A stretch of DNA of 64,000 nt from Neurospora tetraspora. Its lineage: Eukaryota; Ascomycota; Sordariomycetes; Sordariales; Sordariaceae. The notes under the pieces are model-generated. The model did not search any database, was not told the origin of the DNA, and saw only the letters and a program-made list of their open reading frames with translations. The stretch lies in the NCBI RefSeq assembly GCF_033439725.1, contig NW_026944383.1:5084001-5148000 (forward strand). Reading direction: 5' to 3'. This document shows positions 22,508 to 35,041 of the stretch, piece after piece; position 1 is the first letter of the stretch; every line of letters begins with the position of its first letter. The position numbers and the translations under genes were made by a program.

Positions 22508-24323
22508 TGTCGTCGAAGATGGATTGGCCTTTCTTTCGAACAGCGAACTTGTCGATGGATGATACGGCTGGAGGAAACGGGTGTCTTCCTCTTGTCGAGA
22601 ACCTCATAAACTTGGACGGCCATGACATTGCGTGCCCTCCCCCTTTATACGTTTATTCGCAAGCACCATGGCACCAACCTTGGCCAGCTTGGAATAGAAG
22701 GACCATGGGGTGCATGATGGATGTTACCATAAACACCACCGTCATGGTCGGCATGGCCGGTGCGGACTCGATTGCGGACGGTCAAGTTCCGGATGAAACA
22801 CGGTGGGTGAGTTGCATGAGCCGGGGTTTTGAAACAGCCCGTATTGGCTCATCCTGATCCGCGGTTGTCACAGCTACCATCCTGTCTCTCCTTCGAATAT
22901 TGCGAGGCCATGTTCGCGGTGTGAGCCCAGTGCCGCTGACCCAGACGATATCAGGTTCATGTGTTGTTGCTCGGGGACCTTGTGTCTGGTGATGATTTGG
23001 GGAAGGTAGGTTATTTCTAACATGCACAAAGACCCACTTTTGTTAGTGAGTATGAACTTGGACGCAACCCTCCCTTCGTTATATCAAGACGCCTCACGAG
23101 CCTCAAACAGAATTTTGATTTCTGCTACTTGGAAGGAAGTAAGCTCTTTATTTAAAGTGGTTTGACCAAAATAGATTTTCACTTCTTAATGAATCATGGC
23201 GAAAGAGGAGAGTGTGCGAGGCAAGCCTAGCATAGCACCAAGGGAACCATAACAGACAACAGAAGTAACGATGCACTGTTCCCAACGGAAGCTCAAACGC
23301 CTTGTCGTTTTCTTGGCACGGGGGGGATTGTGCACACAACAACTTGCAACAACTTTTTGGCATTTGGACCTTCGAAACGAAGGAAGCAAATCAACCAACT
23401 CAGGTCGATTATCAAAAGAATTACTCTGCTGATAGTCTAAAGTACACTGACTTCGAATGCACAATCATTTTTCTTGTATCTCCCTATTTGGTGGAGATGC
23501 AAAGCGAATGACGTCTTGTTCGTTTCGTTTCGAAGGTAACCCCTGTGCCAAGAAAACGACAAGGCGTTTGAGCTTGGGAATGGTTGCACCTCGCTGTAAG
23601 CGCACCACTACCACGTACCCGGTTACCGCTTCTGTACCGCTCCAATCCCCTCCCTTCCCCAAGCCAAGATATTACTCTTCTAGGAAAGTGTTTTTCGCCC
23701 GGCGAGCCTCAACCCACCCGTTACGAGGGCACAGACATTTCACCTCGAGAAACACCAGGGCTTCGCGAACAAAATCCTGGTTTTGGCGGACGGTATCCTT
23801 CCATCAAAAAGCGGGAATGCTTCTAGCGCGCGGTAATGGAACCTTCTTCTCCGCATCCTTCGCGGGCTTCGCTTGTTATTTTGCCGAGTGGTGCGAAAAA
23901 TAGTCCGAACACACACTCGGTGCAATTGCATCGCCGGCATGGGGAAGCAGTCCTTCTTCTGTACGACTTCAATCATGGATACTTTCACGAAAGACTTTCT
24001 TCTATGTTCGTATATGTGTATGTGTGTGGTCTTTCAAAAGTGCCGTTGATGGGAGGATGTAGTTATGTTTTATGTACGACTTTGTATTTTGTATTGTTAG
24101 GAGAGAGGGGTATCTTATCTTTTGTTCGTTTATCGTTCATGTCCTGAAAGCCGAATTATACAACTAGAATCCAGGACGGCATTCTCATGTTGAATTAAGG
24201 ATATACTGGTTTGATCATGTAGTCCAGTCCGTATTACTCCCTCTTTTCCCCCCTCTCACGCCCAACGCCGCCATCTTTTCCAAAACCCATCCCAACTCCA
24301 ACCCCCTCTCTCCTCCCAAAAAA
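22508..24323. other. Intergenic, 1.8 kb, with a MITE-like element
   Basis: Contains the esterase promoter, a MITE-like inverted-repeat element at 23279-23580 (separate entry) and the 3' flank of the MFS gene. The short open frames are not gene-like. Confidence 0.6.
23279..23580. mobile_element. MITE-like inverted-repeat element, copy A
   Basis: The two ends are inverted copies: 23289-23319 and 23545-23575 are perfect 31-base reverse complements, with TTCCCA at the left tip and its complement at the right. Inside lies a second pair built on TTCGAAACGAA (near 23371 and 23521). The whole body aligns with 56266-56584, sharing blocks such as ACAATCATTTTTCTT and TTGGTGGAGAT; by eye about three quarters of bases agree. 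It encodes nothing. The left arm carries extra sequence (23320-23365) absent from the right arm, so it is no longer symmetrical. A clean target duplication is not visible, and the ends may be off by about 10 bases. Confidence 0.75.
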
Positions 24324-26342
24324 TTACCCACTAGAACCCTTCTCCTCATCCTCAGGAGTCTGTCTCCTCCCCTCAACCGCCGCATCCTCCTTCGCCTTCT
24401 TCATATTATCCAAACCCGTCTTGTGCTCCTCATGCTCCTTACTCAACGTCCTCGAGCCGACAAACAGCGAGATGAACAGGCCCAGCCCCGAAAAGGCCAC
24501 GTACACGATGTACATGGTGCGCAGGGCGTTGAAGTAGGCATCGCGGGCGATTTGGCGCTGGTCGGGAGGCAAGGAGGCGAGTCGGCCCACGTTCGACGCG
24601 GCGCTTCCTCCCGTCAGGAGGCTGGCATTTTCGGGGCCCAGCTGTTGGACGAGCCGCTCGTGCTGCTTCTCCATGCGGTTTTGGAAGACGACGCCGCCGA
24701 CGACGACGGAGATGGACGTCGAGAGCTGCCGGATGAAGCCGAATGTGCCTGTTGCTGCGGCGACGTCGCGGCCTGGGACGGTGGTCTGAAGAGCGATGAG
24801 TGGTGCTTGGAAGTTGGGACCAACTCCGATGCCGGCAACGATCCTGTTTTGACTGTCAGTTATTGCGATCAAGGTAAAGAGAGATCAAAGGAATAACTTA
24901 CTGGAATATGATAATCTTGGCCCAGTTGGGCCTCGGCTCCAAGTCGATGAAAAGACCAAAGCCCAACGTCATGACAGTCATGCCAAAGATAATCGGAGGC
25001 AAGTACTTGCCCGTCTTCTTGATATAGACACCGGTAGCAGCCGACACGATGGACAGCGACATGGCAAACGCCAACACATAGACTCCCGACAACAACGGCG
25101 TGGCGCCCAGCACAGCCTGGAAGTAGAGCGGGAGGTAGTAACTACCAGAGATGAAGACAAATCCCTGGCAAGCACACACCAACAACGAAGCCACGCTCGC
25201 CCGGCGCTTGAACAGCCGCATCGGGATGACGGGGTACTCGGCGACCTTCCACTCGATCAGACCAAAGATGCCGATCATCAGGACGCCGAAGACAATAAGG
25301 CAGATGACGGTGGCGGACTTCCAGGGGTACGATACGCCGCCGAACTCCAAGCCGAGCAGGACCATGAGCGTGCCTCCGACAATCGTCAAGGAGCCGAGCC
25401 AGTCAACCGCCATCAGTCCCTGGCGAATCGGTGTCCGCGGGTTGTGCAGCTTGAGGACAAACGCCAAAATGGCCATGCCCACTCCCGAGATGGGCAGATT
25501 GATGTAGAAACACCATCTCCAAGTCACCTTGCTCGTGAAAGTACCTCCGAGAATGGGTCCGATCGCGCTCGCCAGTGCCCAGACCATGCCCATGACACCA
25601 AAGTAGATACCTGTAACAAAACCCTGTCAGCTTTTTTTGACTTCCCCAAACACTTGTTGTGCCCCAGAAGTTGCAACATACCTCGTTTCCGCATCGAAAA
25701 CAAATCACTAATACAAATATTCACCAAAATGATGATCCCCCCACCGCCCACACCCTGAATCGCCCTCGCAGCCAGTAACATGCCCATATTCTTGCTCAAC
25801 GCGCAAATCAGCGAGCCAACCCAAAACACGGCCACCGTGATCAACAAAATCGGCTTGCGTCCCCAGATGTCCGAGATCTTGCCCCACATGGGCGCCGTTG
25901 CCGCGTTAGCCAAAAGGTACGCCGACCCGATCCACGTGTAGCCCGTCGTGCTGTTGAACTCCTCCGAGATTGTCGGGATGGCAACCGTCACGATGGTCAC
26001 GTCCAGAGCGGCCAGGAAGAGCGCGCTGGCTAGGGCGAGGATGATGGCTGTTGTTTCGAGGTTGGTGCGGCCTTCTTCGGGGGCAGCGGCTGACGGGCCG
26101 GTGCCGGGGCCGGTGGCCGCCGTTGGTGGGTCGGTTGGCGGCGCGGTTGGGTCGGCATTTTCGTTGGCTCTTTCGAGTTCTTGCTCTTTCTCTTGCTCTT
26201 CCTTTGCTTGTGAGTTGTTAAAGTTGTTTTGTACCGTGTTGTCGGAACTGCTGCCGTTGTCTGAGGCGGCTGCCGAGGTTTGTGTGAGTGTGGCACTGTC
26301 GACGGCCGGTGTCTCTCGACTGCCACGCGCCGCTGACGCCAT
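24324..26342 (-). CDS. MFS multidrug transporter, DHA2 (14-helix) type
   Basis: Proton-driven efflux pump of the plasma or vacuolar membrane. Exons 26342..25682, 25610..24902 and 24843..24324 join to 1890 nt (629 aa). A disordered, Glu/Pro-rich cytoplasmic N-terminus (about 95 residues) precedes helix 1 with the family motif LDVTIVTVAIPTI. Motif A is GKISDIWGRKP, and ARAIQGVGGGGIIILVNI is the typical helix 4 motif. IGPILGGTFTSKVTWRWCFY (motif C followed by the W-R-W-C-F-Y-I-N-L-P signature) identifies DHA2 drug/toxin exporters. The last exon has FGFIRQLSTSISVVVGG, then a final helix and a charged tail. Substrate unknown; no biosynthetic cluster is next to it. Confidence 0.93.
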
Positions 26343-28689
26343 GTCTCGCTTTTGGTTTGTCACTGGATGGTGACTTTGTGACAGGCGCAACGCTTTCTCT
26401 CTTTTGTAAGACCGGGTTAAAAAGTGTTGAGCGTACAAGTACTTCGAGATGTAGACGTCTTGCCAACTGTTGATAAGTGAGAAGAAAGCTTCTTTTCACA
26501 CTTGTCGTCTCAGTCGCCCTCGCTTGACTATCACAGGAATGTTGTTTGCGCCGTTGTGAAGAATGCCTTGTGCGACCGATCAGGGAAGAGTGGGAAACCG
26601 GGCGCAAACGTTCGGTGGAAGCCGAGAGTCGGAGGAGAGGTAGGTAAGAGAGATATCGTATGCGAAAGCGTCCAGCCGTTCACTGCGATGATCGTATTTG
26701 ATCCCCGGGATGATATCGGAGGATTATTTGATAATATAATAATAAGATATCGGAGGATTGTTTGAAAATAATAACAAAGTCTCTTGCGATACGAGTCGCA
26801 AAAAAAAAAAATGGTCTCAGATTAAGGAAGAAATGATATCATCCAAGAATGAAACCAAAACCTCGGGTCCAAGTGTTGCAGTGGCCGGTGTCGCGTACAC
26901 AGTTGAAAGTCCCAAAATGTTTGTCCAAGAGGAAAGAACAAAACAAACTTGGAAGGAAAGAGAAATTTAAAACCTCTGGACTTTGAAGTTGTAGTAAAAG
27001 AAGAAAAACTTCAAAGCAAGCAAAGTATCTGAATTAGGGAAGGTGCGCGTTTGCTTCTAGCCCCACTCCCCGGAGTTTGGCGTGTGGTCGTTAGGTAGCT
27101 CCGACTTATATGAGAGTGACTAACCCCACAAAAACTTTCTACACCATCCTAAATCCCTAACTCCAGGTCCAGATATATCCATGACGGCACCGAAGCCGGG
27201 TACGTAACACGTACTTGTAAATGAGCAAACAAGTGAACAAAACAGTCATAACAGCAAAGAAATGATGATGATTAAGAACCTACACTACTTCTACGTACAT
27301 ACCGGGTTGATGGATGAAACTGTATTTCCGTATTTGTCAGAGTGTGTCCTTGCGGCTGCCTTCACAGTTAGATCCGAACCGAGAGCCTGACCTGGCTTGA
27401 GGTTTCTTGGGCCTTCACAATCCGCGAGTTATCAGTCATACCGACTGTCATAACAAAAGACAGCGAAACTCCCCCGATTCGCGCGGAGATTAGGGAACCT
27501 TATATCCGGGAGACTGAAGAGAGAGCATGAAGGGCTCGGAGGAAACGGTTGGTTGGTTCGGTCGATTCCGACATTCACGACCACCCTTGCGAATCTTTGG
27601 GGAAGGTTGGGAATCTGGGGATCTTTGAAGTCTGGACCGCCCTTTGACCTTTCGCTGTGTACCCGTGCCTCGCCCCCACTTTTTTGGATCTCGCCAGGCG
27701 GCCAGACTCGGTAAAGTTGATGGGGGGAAAGTTGAAAAGACTAAACGATTACGTACGAGCCGAGCTCCGAGCGCAACGTTGAAGTGAAGACTGAAACTGA
27801 TTGGACCTATCGCATCATTTCTTTGACAGGACGTTGTAAAGTGTAGGGCGTACTCGTGCTGACGCGGAATCGGACACTGGCACGCGACGGGAAACAGAAA
27901 CTCAAACAAAGACTTCCACTTCCAACGCCCATTGCCCCACCTCCCCGCCACGTGCCGGGCGCTGCCCGAGCGGGGGCACGGGTTGTGAGTGGTGGGGCCG
28001 GGTTCGGGAGTTTTGAGCCGAAGCCGGGAGGGGAGGAGTTCGGGAAGTGGGGTGCCGGAGCTGTGGTCAATTGGTTCTCTATCGCGGCAGCCTCAGTGAG
28101 TACAAGGCGAAATGGAAAAAGTCCCCTCTCCAGTTACACAAGTCACAACGGTCTGCAGGTGTCCGACTTTGCCTTGACGAGCTTGACACAAAGCACGACC
28201 ACCACCACGTGAGGAAATACAAACTAACAAAGGTAGGTGCACGCACTGAAATGAACAAGAATCTAGTTCTTTCTATTAGAATCACCTTTCGAGAAAGAAA
28301 ACGTATAAACTAATATACTCAAACGTTACAGTCCTTCCAGTGACACACTGACCACTCAGTATCCATCCATCCATGGCTCGTGTCTCTGTATGAGCTTCGC
28401 ACTAATTACCGGTTACTGCTAGCAGCAGTTTATTCATCCCAAGTAAAAAAAAATGTAGTACGAAAACAGAGTCCCGCTCTACGCCCACGACTCCTATGCT
28501 TCTTTCTTTTGATGCATGCATGCGGTGGGCAGCACATAAACTTTTCAATCCCCATCCCCTATCTAACGTAGTGTATAGGTATAAGTATATGTATATAGGG
28601 TATGTACAATAAAAATTACCTTGAACATTCAGGCGTAAATGTCCAGGTTAGATCGTTTCGGTCCATGTTCGTCGTGACCGATTCATTCC
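26343..28689. other. Intergenic, 2.35 kb
   Basis: Contains the MFS promoter and the 3' flank of HMG-CoA reductase. Apart from the tandem GATATCGGAGGATT repeat at 26712-26765 I see nothing. Open frames at 27951..27490 (-) and 27856-28212 (+) overlap each other and lack protein-like features. Confidence 0.55.
26712..26765 (+). repeat. Two-copy direct repeat, 34-bp period
   Basis: GATATCGGAGGATT followed by an A/T-rich spacer occurs at 26712 and again at 26746, in the leader side of the MFS gene. The extended unit differs by one base in the first 20. Confidence 0.7.
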
Positions 28690-31600
28690 TCAGCGACGCG
28701 AACGCTCGACCGCAGCAGCGCTGGGGTTGGCGCTCGTCATCGTGAGACCAGCAGCGGCAGCAGGTGCCGGTGTGCTGGTGCGGGTGGAAGGGGCGGAACG
28801 GTTGTGGGCCATGTGCGCCCTAACCAAGTGGCCGGCGGCAAGAGCACTGCAGAGAGACAACTCGCCGGCCAGGACGGCAGCGGCGACAACGCGAGCCAGA
28901 CGCCTGGCGTTCTCACCAGGGTTGGTAGGATGAGGACCGCGGACACCGAGCATGTCGAGCATGGCCGACTGGGGCTCGAGGATGGTGCCACCGCCAAGGG
29001 TGCCGACTTCAATGGAAGGCATCGAGACGGAGATCTGGAGGTTTCCGCGCAGGCTATAAATATGTTAGTCATGCATCTCTACGTTATCTAGGGGAAAATG
29101 GATACTCACTTCCTCATGAGGGTGATGCAGTTGGCACTTTCAACCACCTGGGCGGGATCCTGGCCAGTAGCAAGGAAGATAGCCGCGACAATGTTAGCCG
29201 CGTGGGCATTGAAACCACCAACGGAGCCAGCCATAGCGGAACCGATCAAGTTCTTGTTGACGTTAAGCTCGACAAGGGTATCAACGTCAGTCTTGAGCAC
29301 GTTCTTGACGACGTCACCAGGAATGATGGCCTCAGCGACAACGCTCTTTCCGCGTCCGTCGATCCAGTTGATAGCGGCAGGCTTCTTATCCGTGCAGTAG
29401 TTGCCACTGACGGAGACAATGTTCATATCCTCGAAACCCTCGTTGTACATGACGCTAAGGGCGTGCTCGACACCCTTGGAAATCATGTTCATACCCATAG
29501 CATCACCAGTAGTAGTCTTGAAGCGGATGTAAAGGTTGGTACCGGCGATAGCAGTCTTCATGGTCTCCAGACGAGCGAAGCGAGACGTCGAGTTGAAAGC
29601 CTTCTTCATGATAGACTGTCCCTTCTCGGAATCGAGCCAAAGCTTGGCAGCACCAGCTCTTTCAAGAGTCTCGAACTGAACGCAAGGACCGCGAGTCATA
29701 CCATCAGCAGTCAAAACAGTAACAGCACCACCGCCAGAGTTGATGGCCTTGCAACCTCTGCTGGTGGAAGCGACCAAGACACCTTCAGTGGTAGCCATAG
29801 GGATGAAGTAGCTCTGTCCGTCGATAACAAGGGGACCGGCAACACCAACAGGGAGAGGCATATAGCCGATGACGTTCTCGCAGCAAGCACCGTGGACCTG
29901 GGCCCAGTTGTACTTCTGGTAAGGAAGCTTAGAGTGGTCGAGGACGTTGGTCAACTCGGTAGTGGCCTTGGTGCGAGAGATGATCGTGCGGCGAACCTTG
30001 ACAGCGCGAGTGAAATCCTTGAGCGTCTTCTCGAGAGCATAACCGGGGATCTTGCCCTTGAGCGAGAGGTGAACGATTTCCTCATCATTGAGCTCGTGAG
30101 TACGCTTCTCCGCGAGCATCTTATCGAGCTCCTCCTTAGAACGGATAGTAGTAGCGCGTTGGGCGGCAAGGGTAACAGCGCGGTTCTCCTTGGCCTGAGC
30201 ATCATTTTCGTCATCAGTGCTGGACGGGGTAAGAGGAGCAACGGGGCTCGAGGGAGCGGTGGGCTTCATGTACTCTCCCAGGGGAAGGGTGGCAGACGCG
30301 GTATCGTTAAACTTCTGTGCCTCATCCAGCTCCTTGGGGTTGATGGGGTGATCCGGAACGTTGGGGTCCTTGATGCCCCAGCGGGCAGCGTTGAAGAGAT
30401 AGCCGTTGAGCGCAACACTGAGAGCGAGGGCAACCACAATCCACTTGGACAGGATAGGGTCCTCCAAGCTCTTGAGAATACTGCCGACCATGCGGCCACC
30501 ATAGCCACCGAGGTTGGCGTAATCGCCATCCTCAACACCGGCCGACTTCTGAGGGAGATTGTAGTGGATAGAAGGATACTCAAGCTCGTAGCGGATAGGA
30601 GTAAGGACGGTCACGACAGTTTCCCTGCCATCGGCGCGGGCGGCCTCGAGAATGATATCCAAACCGTTGGACGCAACCTTGAAAGGGTCAACCGGAGGAG
30701 GCGTCACGACACCGCCAAGACCACGAGCCCACGAAGAGATGCTAGAGATGGAGTTGGCGCTGCGGAAGGGAATGGCGCAGAGGTTAAGGGCGTTGATCAG
30801 AACAAAGCCGGTAACCATCATGACCTTGAACTTGGGGATATGGGTGCTCTTGAGCTGACGACCGAAGATGGTGGTTCCAGGCTGATCCTTGCCATCAGCG
30901 CGGGGCCAGTCGTTGCTCTGGGCAACATTTTCAGCAACGCGACGGCTGACGCCATCCTCCTCCAAAGCCTTGCGCATCTCAACGTGACGCTTGATGCGGT
31001 TGATCTCGAGCTTGATGCAGAGAATGGCAGTGTAGAAGGAGAAGAGCAGGATGCAGTCGAAGAAGAGGATCCACGCGGCAAGGAAGCAGAACTGCTGCAG
31101 GCCGCCCTGGACGCCAGAAGCAGCGCCCAAGACAAGAATACCGGCCTCAATGGCGTAGTCCTTGACAATGTCAAAGCCCTTCTCCTTGATCGCAAGCTGA
31201 ATAGCGGACTGGATGTTGTGGGCCGAATCAGCCTTCTTGGCGGTCTTGCCAGACTTCTCGGTCGGGCGGCGGTGGTCAATGGCATGCGACAAAACGGCGC
31301 GGGTCAGAACAATGTTCTTCTCAAAACCAATGGTAACGACCAAGAAGGGCAGACCCTCCGAGAGCAAAACCATGGTAATGGGAACCCCGAGCTTGGTGGT
31401 AACAAGGAGACCAAAGAGGAACGCGAAGATGGACGAGAAGATAACGCTGGTAGCAAGCCAGAAGTTGGATCCCATGCGGCGCATCGAGAGGAAGAGCGAA
31501 ACGAAAGTGAGGTGCATCGAGATGTAGCCCAGAGCCATGATGATGATATCAAGAGTCTCGGCGTTTCTGAGGAGATCGGTGAATTCAACCCAGGCGTTCT

Positions 31601-32267
31601 GAACCCACTTCACAATGCTGCTGCGAGTCTGGACACGGGCAGCCTTCATGATCCACATCTTCTTCTCGTGGCCGCGCTCGGTCTCGATGGTCTCCTGCGA
31701 GGAGACGGCATTCGGAATTTCCTGGGCGTTTGTCAAGAACTCGGGAGCTTGGCTGTACGGGAGAGAGAAGGCGAGCGCGCTGTCTTGGGAGTAGGTGAAC
31801 GAGATGGCGGTCGAGGGCAGAGGCGTGATCGAGAGGTTGCTGGGGATGGGAACGGCGTTCATCTGCGCGACAGCGGGGCCCGACTCGGCGGTATCGGGGA
31901 AGACGAGGGTGAGAAGAGCGAGGTGGTTGGCATTCGCAGGAATGGGAGCTTCGGCGTCGTGGTTTTGCCAGTTCCATTCTGTATCGGCACCGGCGCGAAG
32001 CATCCTACTGCCCGCCTGGAGCGACTCCCAGTCGGCCTTTCTGACGCTTCTGGTGACATCGAAGAGGCTGTTCTGCAGGAGGCCGATATAGGAGGAGCTG
32101 GCGAGCAGAGCGACGAGAACAATGGTGTGAATTGGGTTGGACGAGGTGATCTTGGACAATTTTTGGAGCGGAGGGGTGACCTTCTTGTTTATCCACGAAG
32201 GTGCGGCGGCCTGGGTGGCCGGCTGCTCCCCTCGGAAGCGCGAGGGGAGAAGGCTCGAGGCGATCAT
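28690..32267 (-). CDS. hmg1: HMG-CoA reductase (NADPH)
   Basis: Rate-limiting enzyme of the mevalonate/ergosterol pathway, in the ER membrane. Exons 32267..29110 and 29053..28690 join to 3522 nt (1173 aa). The N-terminal half is membrane-embedded; about residues 238-417 form a sterol-sensing domain ([20 protein letters not shown], then [17 protein letters not shown]), the site of feedback control. A linker of about 200 residues leads to the C-terminal catalytic domain with [17 protein letters not shown] (catalytic Glu), [10 protein letters not shown], the lysine of [25 protein letters not shown] and the histidine of [11 protein letters not shown]. The single intron falls in the conserved ITLMRNLRGNLQ and restores it exactly. 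No TTA, CTA or TCA codon occurs over roughly the first 1020 codons, consistent with strong codon bias. Confidence 0.97.
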
Positions 32268-35041
32268 GTTGGCAGATGTTTAGGGGGGTTGGGACTGATC
32301 ACCGAGATCCGACAGACATTGAGCAGGGTCGAGAGTGCAGTAGATATGGAATCTAGGACGAAGCAAGCGTCAGTAATCATCATCGAGACAAGACGACGCG
32401 CAAGAGGCGCAGATGGTTATAATAAGACCGAGTTGGCGGTCAGCAGCAACGCGTGCCACAAGGAGCGAACTACGCCATCCGCAGGCTGCCGAATATTGAG
32501 AGAAACAACACTCTTCTGCCTAGAATTATGGTGATACTGCTGAAGGAGGATTACAGCGCGAAAGGGCCAACTTACATCAGAGGTTGCGATCAATTGTCGC
32601 GGGTACAGAGACTGCTTTGACAGAACCGGTGCTGCGCTTGGAAAGCTGTCACGCGCAACCTTGCGTCGTGCGCACTGGCCCCAAGTACAACAGGAACGGG
32701 GAGTTGGAGAAACCGCTGGAGTATCTCTCTTCCCGCCTTTTGCTTGCAGAAAGTCCGATTATTGCAAAGAATAATCAGAAGTGCCACAGTCCCAAGGAAC
32801 TGGAAGTTGGTGCAACAAACTGATGTTCAGTTGGCAGCTGCAATGAAGCTGCTACCTCGAGGTACGGTTGATGTACCTTTGTTGGTGGAGGGGAAAGGGA
32901 GGGGAGGGGGAAGAAGGATCGTGAGACAATGTTGAATTGAGCAACAAAAAGTCCAAGATCCTGGAACTGTGAGTGAGGTACTTCTCCGTCACTTCAATTG
33001 TTGCTTGCTCGACTCCACGAGATGAGGAGGCGGAGTGGGTGTTGTCCTCTTGGTATGGAAAATAAAAACCAAAAAAAATAAAATGGGAAGGACCAGGGAA
33101 CCTCTGGGTTGGACGATGCCAGCCAGTAACACGGGCCACACCCGCTTTTGTGTCTCCCCAAGACGCTCCAACCCGTGGCCTTTCCTGCTGTACGACGACC
33201 CCCTTTTTCTCATGACGGAACATTTTGCTACTTGGACGGGTTCGCAAAAACACATACAAAAAGACTCTACTATGCTCGATTTGGGCTACGCTGTGTGCAC
33301 CGATCCATATCTTTTGCTTCAACCACCAACGATATTTCAACACGCCGTCCTTGAGCAGCGGCCTTGGGCCCGAATGTTGGGGTAGAAGAGGTCGCCTCAC
33401 CGCCTTCACCTGCATTGTTCCATTAGAGGTAACATCGCTAGTGTCGTTCTGGATATGCCACCATTTCTTCTTATCTTGTTTTCCCTCCATCCGGCGCATG
33501 TCTACCGTACAAATACTCGCCGTTGAATCATTATTTCACTGAGTCGGGCATCCATGTGAACATGCCAGTGTCATCAGCTCGGTGTTCAACACTTTGCGCC
33601 GGCTATATGCGATGCTCGATGCGATGTGCAGTGGCTTGAGACAGAGTGTGCAAGTGGGAACAGGCCGTGCCGACTGGATCGTTCACTTTGACGGCTACGT
33701 AATGATTGTACGCCTCCCCCTTTTCCTATTGTTTTTTTTTCCCCAACGAACACTTTCCGGCTTCCAGAGATACACATTCATTGGTTGTTCGCCAGGGCTT
33801 TTCTTTCTTCTCGTGAGCAGCGCCAACTGAGCCAGTCATCACGGGCACCAAAGTTGAAAGACGAAAACCGCGGCATGGCGAATCGACATGATCTCCCAGA
33901 CTCCCTCCCAGCTGGGCAGCTTTGTTTCAATTCCAGCCTCCTCCAGCCTCTCCAGGTTGTCCCCTGGAAATCATCACGTTGCAATAACCAGCCCCACCGA
34001 AACAGGCCGAATGGATTTATGGGCTTATCCCCCACTATCGTGACCGTTATCGTCCGTTATCGCCCGTCAAGGTCGCTTGGACGTGGCATCCAATTGCAGA
34101 AGGCTCTCGGCTGGATGAGCTCGTTGATCCCCGGCCTGGAAGAATGGTGTTGACCCATCGTTATCGATACCGGTTGTTGCTTATCAGATGATCTGATTAT
34201 TTCTCACTGCCCCTCCATCTCCGTCACGACTCCATAGCGTCGCCATATGCCCCTCCATGATCGGCCGTCTACGGTTCGTGAAACTATTGTGAGCTCCAGC
34301 AAACTTAACGCTCAGTTCATGGGAGTTTGGCTAATGTTTTGGTGGTAAGAGTGTACGGATGTTGAACTTGACAGGTTCCTCGGAATTCAGCGTTTCTCTG
34401 GAATTGGGGCTTTCGATATGATAGGTGAGCTGTCGCAATGACCATCTGTTCTCGAGCCGGACTTTGGGAGCATCGAAGCTGGGTTTCGACACATGAAACC
34501 CCGCCGAAGTGCAGACGTTCGAACTGCGTTTGTACCCAATGCTACCGAGTGCAATGTCCCCTCACCGTCAACGGCTACACGAAGTGTTCGTACGCGGAGT
34601 TCATACTCGAAGTTGTGTCTCGTTCGTTGCAGTTTTCACAGTACATAAAGGGCCTCCCTGCCTATCCAATGTCAGATTCAGCTCAAGCTGTACAAAGGTA
34701 ACGAGAAACTATACCATGCTGACTTCAAAAGGTCGACATATCTGCCAGGAACAACCAAGTTTAGTGGATCCCCTGGCCTCTGACAGTTGCGGACTTGCGG
34801 CAGGGCTGGCTTTACCCTTAAAACCCTAACCCTTGCGCATTGACCGTTGTCGCCGTTGTGTTCCTGCGGCAGGTCAATTCTAGAATGCGCACAGACGCCG
34901 TTCCTTGGCGGTATGCGCCGATGGATGGCGCCCAGGGACCTTATCAGCGCTTATCTATCCGTCTTAACGGCCATCACCAACCGCCGGATTCTTCTCAAAG
35001 AAACTGAAAAGCCGTCTTCTGAATAAACACACCCAAACAAC
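32268..35041. other. Divergent intergenic region, 2.8 kb
   Basis: Separates HMG-CoA reductase (-) from nicotinamidase (+) and should hold both promoters. A 215-codon frame at 33499..32852 (-) is Trp/Lys/Ser-rich without motif, and I do not call it. A telomere-repeat-like AAAACCCTAACCCTT lies at 34820-34834, about 210 bp before the nicotinamidase start. Confidence 0.55.

Noticed and set aside
29202-32534. 1,110-codon plus-strand frame as a gene
   Set aside because: It mirrors HMG-CoA reductase codon by codon; its sequence has no domain, and its openness is explained by codon bias of the sense gene.
32852-33499. 215-codon minus-strand frame upstream of HMG-CoA reductase
   Set aside because: Unusual Trp/Lys/Ser composition, no motif, overlaps several frames of similar quality; likely promoter sequence.
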